A program made the position numbers and the translations under genes. The notes below the pieces were generated by a model. The model was not told where the DNA came from and searched no databases. It saw only the letters and a list, made by a program, of their open reading frames with translations. From assembly GCA_024349245.1 (NCBI GenBank), contig JALDNG010001414.1, positions 1 through 64,000 of the forward strand: 64,000 bases of DNA. The letters run 5' to 3'. The DNA comes from Neodontobutis hainanensis. Lineage: Eukaryota; Chordata; Actinopteri; Gobiiformes; Odontobutidae. Below are positions 23,239 to 33,600 of this stretch, piece by piece; the first letter of the stretch is position 1, and each line of letters opens with the position of its first letter.

Positions 23239-26200
23239 ATGGCGGAGCTGGGCTCTTCGCTGGAATTCTCCGGTTCTCTCACGAGCTCCACTCTTCCACC
23301 GCCGAGGACCCGCATCTTTAAAATTATAGTTATTGGAGACTCGGGAGTAGGAAGACATGCCTCACCTACCGTTTCTGCGCGGGCAAGTTCCCGAGAAGAC
23401 CGAAGCCACTATCGGGGTGGACTTTAGGAGAGGCTGGTAGAGATTGACGGCGAAAAAATCAAGGTATGGACCTCTGGAAAGAGGCTAAACACTATAGTGT
23501 TTGTTTGTTAAGTTATTTATTTATTTATTTAGTTAGTTATGTAGCTAATCTGTAAACATGGATCAATAATAAGTAAGCACAATATATAAATAGCGCTGTA
23601 TGTCCTCATAAAATATAGATACTTTTCTCTTTAAGTAAGCAAACAAACACTAACCTACATTTTTCCATGCAATACTTATTACTTACCAACTTGCTAATAT
23701 CGTAAGACTGTAGATTAAAATAGTTTATGAAGGTTATATTGTCAGCTTCCACAATGGTGAAGACTAATGGGGATTTTGAAATAATTACTTGTATATATTA
23801 CAGATAAAGGTCACTTTTATTTTGAATATCAAGACATCACCATCAAGACCTATAATAGTCAAATTTTAGGTTCAAATGACCTAATACAAGATTTTAAATT
23901 TTTCAGAGAATATGAATGATAATAGAAAAACATTTATTTCACACATAGTTAGTGGCTGGGTGAAGCCATTTATTGTCAGACAATTGTGTTTACTCTTTTT
24001 AAATCCTAATGACAACAGAAACTATCCAAATGACCCTAATCAAAAGTTTACATACCACAGTTCTCAATACTGTGTATTGCCACCTTTAACATCAATGACA
24101 GCTTGAAGTCGCTTGTGGTAGTTGTAGATGAGGCTCTTTATTTTCTCAGATGTTAAAGCTGCTCATTCTTCTTGACAAAAATCCTTATTCTTGGGCTGTT
24201 TTGCATGAACGGCACATTTCTACTCCTGAGATCTCCTCAGAGTGGCTCAATAATATTGAGGTCAGGAGACTGAGATGGCCAGTCCAGAACCTTCCCCTTC
24301 ACTGCTGTAGCCACAGACAGGTCGACTTGTGCTTTGGATCGTTGCCATGTTGGAACATCCAAGTACGTCCCATGCACAGCTTCCAGGCTGATGAGTGCAA
24401 ATTTTCCTTTAGTATTTTCTGACAACATGCCGCATTCATCTTACTATAATTTTTGACCAAGTTTCCTGTGCTTTTGTAACTCGCACATCCATAAAACAGA
24501 GAATGTGAGCAGTAATCTGTGTTAGCAAAGCGGCTAAACTGTAAACGGAAGTTGCTGTCCTGAGTCTGACCCAGCCTTAAATTATTATTTCATAACACAG
24601 TCAGACACGTCACAAACTAAGTGTTCACTTGTTTGAGGCCCTCGTCAGAGATATGTAATAATGTTCTGGATCATGTGCTGACTTCTGTGTCTCTCTGCTG
24701 CAGCAATTATCCTTTCATTATTAATGAATAATAGGTGAAAATGCATTAAAGGTAACATTTAAACAAATAAGAGTTGTTTTGATAAAGTGATACTGTTTTA
24801 GAGAAACACATGAGACCAGTGTTTATTACTGAGTTTGAGATAAAGACGTTTTAGGACTCAGCTTAAGTTAATAAGAACTAATTATTGAACACAAAATAAT
24901 TAACCAGGTCTAAATCCATCAGTGGCAGATTTATTGGGGATTTTAACTCACTTTGTTAATATCCACTTGTTTAGATTTTATTTGGATTTTAGATTTTTAC
25001 TAACTTTAATATCCTCTTATTCAAAGTACCTAGACTTATAAGCAAATTTAGTTGGATATAAACAAATGTAGAATTCCAGTTTTATTCTGGTTTATTTATA
25101 AACTTACAAATAGACAAACATTAGATTAGATTAGATTCAATTTATTATCATTACACATGTACAAATACAAGGCAACGAAATGCAGTTTAGGAAAGACCCC
25201 GGGCCTCACGATTTCCTCGCCCCGCCATCTAGATCTTCAGAAAATGAAATGAGACATTTTACAAACATAGCAAACATAACTACAGTTGCAGTTAAACATA
25301 ACATACGTAGTCACAACTACAGTAGCCGTTGTAACATACGTAACATATCAGACATCAGACAACAATGGGATAGTAACACAAGTGGTCCCCTACGGGCTTA
25401 TCCAGTGGCTACAAGGGGAGGGGTAAGTTCGAAAAGAGTCAGACAGATGTAAATATTATATTTTAGCCTATATTTTAAATAAATTTAGAAACATTTGACA
25501 TTTACTTTGGGACTGTTGGAACTGGCTTATGGGGCAGTACTGGATGGTGATGAAAAAAGTTAGTCTGGACTCCTAATTTGTGAAATAATAAAAGGTCACT
25601 TTTTTTTTCAGAAAAACTCAACACAGTGTTTGATTTGAAAAATAAAAAAATAAAAATATTTGGCTGTAAATTTGAATTGAAATGAGAATTGCACCATGAC
25701 ATTTTGCAATATTTAACAGAATCAATTTCTTTTTTACACCCCTAAAGGCCTGTTCACACCGGGACGAATTTCGCTCCCGATATTCGCCGACGTTTAACGC
25801 CTCGTGACTAAACAAAGGGCGCCAATGTTAGTGTTCACACCGACTCGAAAAACGCGTAAAAAAAAGCGTCAGTTTTTCAAAAACGCCTTGGGTATGTGTT
25901 TTTGGTTTGACGCGCTGCGTCAAAAACTATACGACCAATGAAATTAGCGCTTTTGCTCACGTGTCTGGAGCTTCTGAAGTTACAGTAAAACACAACTTGG
26001 GGGCGCTCAAACACAAAACGGTCTTGTCGAGCACACATACGTAATGGCGAAGAAGATATACGCCAAGTAGCGTCTACACTTCCGGGAAGAAATAAGACAA
26101 AGAAGATGCAAGGCAAGATGAATGTAGAGCTGCTGGTCTCGTTGGTGTCGGAACACAAAGAACTTTTTACAAACGCGACATCGATTACAAAAATTACTTG

Positions 26201-27829
26201 CGCTCTTCTTCTGAGTGAAAAGAGTGTCAGAAGCGTAAAGTTGCACAGCGCCACCTTGTTTACAGGGGTATTTCTGTTTTACATTAAGCGCCATCTAATG
26301 TTAGGGAATGAATTTGCATGTTCACTCGACTCATCGTCAGCGAAAATCGCTTTGGGTGTGAACACAAAAACGCGTTGAGAAACGCTGTCAAATAACGCGC
26401 CGATATTCGGCCCGGTGTGTACGGGCCTTAATCCTGAACAATTTTCATGGCAGTTGTGGCTGAAATTTTTGTTGACCTACCTGTCTTTGGTTTTGTTTTA
26501 ACAGAATCCCTCATTTTGAACACTGCAGATTGGCATTCTCAATTCCTTGGATATCTTTTTATATCCCTTACCTGTTTTATACAGTTCTATTACCTTTTCC
26601 CACAGATCATTTGACAATTATTTTACTTTCCCCATGAATTACAAAACAGAAACATCAGTGCAGCACTGGATGAAAGAAGCAAGGGTCTGTCAGGAACCCA
26701 GAAACTCACTGACCTTTTAAACACACACACACTGATTACAAGCAAACAGATCACATGTGAGGATGGAATGGTTTCTTTATTGTCATTACACATGTACAAG
26801 TACAATGCAACAAAATTGTAGGGTGCTTAATGATGCAACATATTAAATTTATACATAGATAGACACACAAAAGTTGCAGACCACACCAATGCAGCCGTCT
26901 TGTTACCTATAGTAGCCATTCAAACCTGTTTGTGTCAACTTGTGCATGTTATCAGGCCAAAACACCAGGGTCATTTGGGTAGTTTATGTTGTCATTATAT
27001 AAAAAAAATAGTCAGTATAGTTGTTTGACAATTAATGGCTTCACCCAACCACTAACTATAAGGGTAAAAAGGTTTTTGTGTTATCATTCATATTCCCTGA
27101 AAAAGGCCAAAAACACACAAATTTGGCCAGGGTATGTAAACTTATGAGCACAACTGCATTCGTTTTGCACAGACAAAAAGCATCCCATAAAGGTATTTTT
27201 AGTGGTGACCCTATTTTATCTCTGCTTTGGTGACTCACAACGTATTCACTTGAGAAAATGTAATTTTGTTGGCAGTTTTGTTAAACCAAACTCCAAACAT
27301 TATTGCTAATTCTGTTTTTGACTATTTACCGACTCTTTCCTCCCAGATCCAACTGTGGGACACTGCAGGCCAGGAGCGTTTCCGAAAGTCCATGGTGCAG
27401 CACTACTACCGCAACGCCCACGCCATAGTCTTTGTCTCGACGTCACCAACGCCGCCAGCTTCCGCAGCCTCCCTGCCTGGATCGAGGAGTGTAAACAGCA
27501 TGCTCTGGGCTCAGAAATCCCCGAATCCTTGTCGGGAACAAGTGTGACCTCCAAGACTCGGCCCAGGTGGGCACAGACGTGGCCCAGCAGTTTGCAGATG
27601 CACACTCCATGCCTCTTTTCGAGACATCGGCGAAGAACCCGAGCAGCCAGGAAGATGGAAGCTACAGGAACAGTGACCATGTGGAAGCTATTTTTATGAC
27701 GGTGGCTCACAAGCTGAAATCCCAGAAGCCTTTGGTGCTGAGCCAGCCAGCGACAGAGTCAGGGGCACTGTGAACCTGAGTAGAGCCCGGGACGAGGAGG
27801 CCAAGAGCTGGAGCTGTACGAGCTGCTGA
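23239..27829 (+). CDS. rab33b: rab33b: Golgi Rab GTPase (frame broken six times)
   Basis: Small GTPase of the medial Golgi, which in the family acts in retrograde Golgi traffic and binds ATG16L1 in autophagy. Exon 1 is 23239-23463 and exon 2 is 27347-27829. Visible parts: RIFKIIVIGDSGVG (P-loop start), TIGVDF-like switch I, IQLWDTAGQERFRKSMVQHY (switch II), a NKCDL-like guanine motif, LFETSAKNP, and AHKLKSQKPLVLSQPA as in Rab33B. The last frame ends EEAKSWSCTSC, so a two-cysteine prenylation end is kept. Six single bases are missing: AAA to AA near 23352, CCCC to CCC near 23393, GGG to GG near 23428, one base in the TACGAC codons near 27438, and one in C and G runs near 27519 and 27765. Five are in homopolymers. 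With them the protein would be about 237 residues, close to the human length (about 229). It could be a pseudogene, but splice sites, synteny and conserved residues argue against that. Confidence 0.85.
23895..24500. mobile_element. Tc1-like element type A, left part
   Basis: It matches the copy at 43.7 kb: GGGTGAAGCCATTTATTGTC in the inverted repeat, AAAAGTTTACATACCACAG (the inner direct repeat), then CACCTTTAACATCAATGACA. The rest of this copy reappears at 26.43-27.15 kb, so it was split. It lies in the rab33b intron. Confidence 0.75.
25135..25195. repeat. Short dispersed repeat, copy 1
   Basis: TTTATTATCATTACACATGT and the following ACAAATACAAGGCAACGAAA recur, slightly changed, at about 26770-26822. 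This short block is frequent in fish genomes, probably a SINE or LINE tail. I cannot name it. Confidence 0.5.
25746..26428. mobile_element. PIF/Harbinger-type MITE, 683 bp
   Basis: Ends are inverted: AGGCCTGTTCACACCGGG on the left and CCCGGTGTGTACGGGCCT on the right. They are flanked by a TAA duplication (25743-25745 and 26429-26431). The 3-base TAA/TTA target and AGGC... ends are those of PIF/Harbinger elements. It contains no transposase. The base composition, rich in CG-containing words, is unlike the surrounding intron. Confidence 0.85.
26430..27155. mobile_element. Tc1-like element type A, right part
   Basis: It resumes the transposase-side sequence (GACCTACCTGTCTTTGGTTT, TTTTGAACACTGCAGATTGG) and ends with the right inverted repeat (GGTATGTAAACTTATGAGCA, about 27131-27150). 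The right inverted repeat around 27020-27110 mirrors 23895-24000. A second short-repeat copy sits inside at 26770-26822. Confidence 0.75.
26770..26822. repeat. Short dispersed repeat, copy 2
   Basis: TTTATTGTCATTACACATGT with the following ACAAGTACAATGCAACAAAA, matching the copy at 25135. It interrupts the Tc1 sequence. Confidence 0.5.
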
Positions 27830-27869
27830 AGAAAACTGTACGGAAGGGAAAAGTGAAGTGTAGAACTAT

Positions 27870-27875
27870 AATAAA
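27870..27875 (+). terminator. Candidate poly(A) signal of rab33b
   Basis: AATAAA about 40 bases after the rab33b stop codon. Another candidate is at about 28931. Which is used cannot be told from sequence. Confidence 0.35.
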
Positions 27876-27879
27876 AGAT

Positions 27880-29039
27880 GATGATGTTTCACAATCAGAT
27901 TCATGTGAAAAGGGAAGATCTTTCTGACTGTGCTTCCCTTCATAAATTATTACAGAGTAGTTTTTTTTCTTTTTCTAAAGTTTAGCTAAAGTACTTGAAA
28001 AGCAATGAAAACCAACAACAAGCAGGCATAGTTTGAGACAACGTATACACTTATAAAACTTTAAAGAAATGCTTTTGTCATTGCTCTCATTCAATGTAAT
28101 AGTATTGAGTTACCCCTTTAATTGAACTGTATACAGCACCTGTTCAAGACATGGAACATGTGCGTCTTGCATTTTACTGTAAACACAAAGTCTGAAAGTA
28201 TTACCCAGTGATGTTATGCCATGACGGTGCCATTAGGATCCAATATCACATCACTTCTTTAACTTTCTTGCACTTAGCAAATGAAGCAACTAGGGCTGCA
28301 TGATATCAGGAAAAGCAATGCAATATATATATACAATAATATATATATGTTATTGGTTTAAGTAAATCACATTGTAGATTTATAACAAAACCATTATAAG
28401 ATGGTAAAGCACTAGGAATACTAACAATACAGCTACAATTGTAAAAACATGTATAGTGTAGTCTGGAGATTCAATTTAGGAATGCAAAAAGGTGGGCATT
28501 TGGGTGTTTATTTAAAGATAGTGTAGTGCTTTAGCTGTAATCTATGTATGTGCAGAATAGCAAAGTTGTTTCAGAATAAAGTGGTGCAGTGACAAGCTAA
28601 AGAATCAAATGAATTCACATACCTCACAATCTGTATGGCATCTTTTAGGCCTGTCATCATTAGCTGGGTTTGAGTTGCATGAAACAAAGCTAAACTGGTT
28701 TGATTCAAGAGAGTTTGTGTGTGGTCACAGCTGGTCCTGTGGCCTGTCTGCTCCAGGCCCCCCCCCCCCAGCGTAGATCATCATGTGCCTGAAGGGAACG
28801 GACTCCATACCAAACGGCCTTCTCTCAGGACTCGAAAACCACAGACTGTTTGACAACAGTGGAGGACATTTTGTGGCTTTGCTATGACTTTGTGTTTAAT
28901 TTGTTTTGTTCAAGGGTCTTTTATTTTTGATAAATAAAAAGCTCCACCCACCACACAAACCCAAACTGCTCTGCCTTAATTTACTTCAGTTCTATAACTA
29001 GTGTCCTTGTATTATTATGAAATGTCACGTAGTGGGAAA
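27880..29039. other. No gene recognised
   Basis: Probably rab33b 3' UTR at the left, then AT-rich DNA with a short AT run near 28324-28349 and a C9-10 run near 28759. No coding signal. Confidence 0.5.
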
Positions 29040-29276
29040 ATGTATAAATATCCACCCACCTTCTTCCACTTATCTGGGACTGGGTCAAAGGCAGCACCCT
29101 GTGAAGGAAACAAATTTTGGCCGCCTGTATATGAGATCTTCAATGATCCACAGCTCATGACTGTGAGAGAAGGAACAGAGATGGACCGGTAAATGCACCA
29201 ATCTGGCTGTCAACCTCCTATTCTCTCCTCTTACTCTTGAACAAGACCCAAAGATACTTGAACTCCTCCACTTTAG
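29040..29276 (-). mobile_element. Rex3 LINE fragment with internal deletion
   Basis: The left part (CTTCCACTTATCTGGGACTG) corresponds to the Rex3 3' end and the right part (GAACAAGACCCAAAGATACT) to codons of the RT region also present at 63.2 kb. The middle is missing. A SINE was inserted directly after it. Confidence 0.75.
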
Positions 29277-29480
29277 GCAGTGGCTCAGCGGTAGAGTGGT
29301 CGCCCCTATAACCGAAAGGTTGATTTGATTCCCACACTCCAGTTCGAAATGTTGTGTCCTTGGGCAAGACACTTAACCCACCTTGCCTCCAGTGACAGCT
29401 CTGGTGTACGAGGTGTGTGAATGTCGCTCTGGTGTAGACACAGCTGTAATGTGTGCGATTGTTCGACCCTGAGAGCCCAA
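29277..29480 (+). repeat. tRNA-derived SINE, plus-strand copy
   Basis: It starts GGCAGTGGCTCAGCGGTAGA (A box), then GTTGATTTGATTCCC (B box), the core GTGTCCTTGGGCAAGACACT and a body reaching GTAATGTGTGCGATTG. It is the only one of the four copies in plus orientation. Confidence 0.85.
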
Positions 29481-29499
29481 CCATTCTTAACAAGCCTTA

Positions 29500-30089
29500 A
29501 TATTTAACATATTGCTGACTATAAATTTTATTCTGAGAATACATGCATTTTATTTTATTTAGGATATTTCTATATGCACTTTTTTCAAACAATATTCCAA
29601 TTGTGATATTTTTCTTTACATAACCACAATCAATAAATATAACCAACACTAACCAACAGCTTGTTAAGAAACTTAAGAAAAATTAAGAAACTAGATGATG
29701 CATGAAGTTATATGAATGACATTTTCATTTAACCATTTACATCACAAGACTGGATTTAGCTCTTGGGCCTAGAAGTTACACTTTCGTGGCATACTTTATT
29801 TTTCTGACAGTGATTATCTTGCCCCCCACCCTAGGTGGCCCTAAACATGGTTGTAGCCCATGGGCTCCACCTTCCTAGATCTAATCATGCATAACGCTCA
29901 TGTTCAGAGGGAACGGCACATCTTTCAGACAATGCTGCACAAGTCAACAAAGCATTGAGTCAAAAACACGACCAATAATTTGGACCTCGGCAATTTGAAA
30001 ATATTTTTTAATATTAAAATGTAATTGCAACATAATTGTTTAGCCCTATTTTAGATTAGGTGAGAAAAATAAATAAAGAAATACTAGGC
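29500..30089. other. No gene recognised
   Basis: AT-rich noncoding sequence with no identifiable element. Confidence 0.45.
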
Positions 30090-30310
30090 TGCAGACTTGT
30101 CACATTGGTGCCACCAACTTGAATTTTAAAGAACATGCAAGAAATCTTGGCATCATCTTTGATTCAGATCTCAGTTTTATTGTCACTAACAGTATAACCA
30201 GGTCAACGCTTTTCCATTATAAAAACATTTCTAAAACTATAGCTCTTGTATCTCTGTCGGACATTAATGCAAAGCAGCTTCTTTTGTTTAAAATATGAAA
30301 TTAAGTTATA
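30090..30310 (+). mobile_element. L2-like LINE fragment (post-RT region)
   Basis: The frame reads ARNLGIIFDSDLSF, resembling the NLGVILDSDLSF block that follows the reverse transcriptase in L2/CR1-like elements. Decayed and short. Confidence 0.6.
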
Positions 30311-30614
30311 TTCAGTGTGCAGCCACAAAAGGCCTTGGATATGTTTTTACATAAACCGCCTTTAAAGAGTGACTTTACAGTTAAGACAGGCTTTATTAAA
30401 CATTATTTTATTTATTTATTTTATGTGACACTACATCTACTACATTTTAGTCCTGTTTCTTCATTTGTACAAATATGGCAACATTGTAGGGTAAAAGTCA
30501 AGTTAAAGTGCTTATGCTGGTAATTTAAAACATGAGATTTTTTTCCTTTTTCATCAACATCTTCTTCAGGCACTGTATTTGGTTTCACAAAACATTTTCA
30601 GTCTTTGGCAGCTG

Positions 30615-33600
30615 TCAGGTTAATCTACTGTAAGGAGGCAGTTTGGACTGTGCCTCCTCTTCCTCAGTGGACATCCGCTCTGAGGCATGAGCCGGAGAGT
30701 TAAACAGTCTATCATCGTCTCCTGCTGCACACAAAATAGAGAAGGATGTCAGTGAAGTCAAGGGAATTTAAGATTTGAGGGAGATCTTGTTACAGACCCT
30801 CAATTAACTGCCTAAAAACATAATGCTTCTTTCTCTGAAATTGGCCCGACACTGACTTCTTAGACTCCACCTAGAACCCTTACAATTTATGAGTTCTGTA
30901 ATTACTGATGATTTTAACCTCCCAGTTATAATAATCAGTTTAAAAAAAGACTGTAAGCCAGGATATAATATTGATAGTAAAATCCTAAAATCAATTCATC
31001 CTTATATCAGTAAATCTTCAGTATATATCTTTAATCTTTCCTTGGACAAAATTAGTTGTCCCTGTTGAGTTAAAAGGATCAAAACATCCCAGTTCATAAA
31101 AGACAACCCAACAATGTTTAACCACGAAAGGCCAATCTCTGTTCTACCAACAATATTAAAAATCCTCAGAAAACTGTTTTATCAGCAAGAATGAAACATC
31201 TTAACACACACACACACACACACACGCACACACACACGCACGCACACGCACACGCACACACACACACACATATATATACCTGAAAGACAAGATCATGGCG
31301 AGAATGAATGAAAGGCAACCCCGACGTCAATTACAACGGCTAAGTGAAGTACCATCAGAAAGTCTCCTAGAAGATGTGAATGCAGCATTGAGTGCAATGC
31401 CTACCACAACCTTCACTGAAACCAATGAGCTGATATACACCTCAGCAGCAGTGATCCTCGAGATGCTTGGCTATAAGAGCAACCATGGGAACCATGATAA
31501 ACAATACCCACCATGGAAACAAAGGCTGGAGGCTAAAATCAAGAAGGCACGGGGAGAAGTGAGCCAACTGACAGAGGCCAAGAAAGGTGCAATGAGAAAA
31601 CAAGTACCCAATAGGTACAACCAGATGCCAATACCTGATGCACTTGAAACTGCCAAACAAAGGCTCCAAGCCTTGGCCAGCCGCCTAAAGAGGTACACAA
31701 GAGAGAATGAAGCCAGAAGAATAAACTGGCTGTTCGCAACTCAACCTGCGAAAGTGTACGCTCAGTGGCAGGGTAATAACAGCAGAGCCGACCCACCAAG
31801 GCTGGAAACTGAACAATACTGGAAAAGTATATGGGAGAGGGAGGCATCACACAACAGCGATGCACAGTGGCTGGTGGCTCTGAGAGAGGACCACAGCAAC
31901 CTCCCTGAACAGAATCCAGTTACCATCACAGCGGCAGACGTCCAAGAAAGAGTCTCAGGTATGAAAAACTGGACAGCACCGGGCCCTGACAGGATCCACA
32001 CCTACTGGCTAAAGAAATTCACTGCACTCCACGAGCGCCTTGCAGCACAAATGAACAAGGTGCTAAGGGATGGGACGCACCCTAAATGGCTTACCGAAGG
32101 GCGTACAATCCTGATCCTGAAGGATCCCACAAAGGGTACAGTCCCATCCAACTATCGGCCAATAACCTGTCTCCCCACAACATGGAAGCTCATGTCATCA
32201 TCGCAGCTAAGATAAGTGGGCACATGGATCAATACATGAGCAAAGCACAGAAGGGCATCGGAAAAGAAACCAGAGGAGCCAAACACCAACTCCTGGTTGA
32301 CAGAACAGTCACCCAAGACTGCAGAACCCGACACACCAACCTGTGCACTGCCTGGATTGATTACAAGAAAGCATATGACTCAATGCCACACACATGGATC
32401 ACTGAATGCTTGGAGATGTATAACATCAACAGGACTCTAAGACACTTTATTGCAAACTCGATGAGGCTATGGAAAACCACCCTTGAGGCCAATGGCAAGC
32501 CACTTGCACAAGTATCCATCAAATGTGGCATATATCAAGGAGATGCTCTGTCCCCACTGCTGTTCTGCATAGGTCTGAACCCCCTCAGCCAAATAATCAA
32601 CAAGACTGGCTATGGATACCGACTCAGGAATGGGGCTACCATCAGTCACCTCCTCTACATGGATGACATCAAGCTATACGCTAAGAGCGAGCGGGACATT
32701 GACTCACTGATCCACACCACCAGGATCTACAGCTCTGACATTGGGATGTCATTCGGGCTTGAGAAGTGTAGTCGAATGGTGACAAAGAGAGGGAAGGTAG
32801 TCCAAACAGAAGGGGTCTCACTACCAGAAGGAACAATAGCAGACATTGAGGATGGTTACAAGTACCTTGGAATACCACAGGCAAATGGCAACCTTGAAGA
32901 GGTAACAAGGAAAACAGCAACTGCCAAATAGCTCCAACGAGTAAGGCAAGTCTTAAGAAGTCAGCTCAATGGCAAGAACAAGGCACGGGCAATAAACAGC
33001 TACGCACTGCCAGTGATCAGATACCCTGCAGGAATAATAAGGTGGCCAAAGGAAGAGATACAGACCACAGACGTTAAGACACGAAAGCTCCTCACCATGC
33101 ATGGAGGGTTCCATCCCAAATCCAGCACCCTGAGACTGTACGCTAGCCGTAAGGAAGGCTGCCGTGGACTAGTGAGTGTGAGAGCCACTATCCAGGATAA
33201 AACATCCAAGATCCACAAGTACATCAAAGATAAGGCCCCAACAGATGACGTGCTTAGTGAATATCTCAGGCAATGGGGAGCAGCGGAAGAGGAGCTGGAG
33301 GAGGGACCATCATGGGAGGACAAACCCCTACATGGGATTTACCACTGGAACATAACTGAAGTGGCTGATATCAAGAAATCCTACCAATGGCTAGAACGGG
33401 CCGGACTGAAGGACAGCACAGAGGCACTCATCATGGCTGCACAGGAACAAGCCCTGAGCACCAGAGCAATAGAGTCTCAGATCTACCACACCAGACAAGA
33501 CCCAAGGTGTAGGCTGTGCAAACAGGCCCCTGAGACAATCCAACACTTAACTGCAGGGTGTAAGATGCTGGCAGGGAAAGCATAGATGGAACGCCATAAC

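Noticed and set aside
23239..27829. rab33b as a processed or decayed pseudogene
   Set aside because: It keeps an intron with good splice sites, conserved synteny and nearly all conserved residues. The same type of deletion occurs in essential neighbours, so consensus error is more likely.
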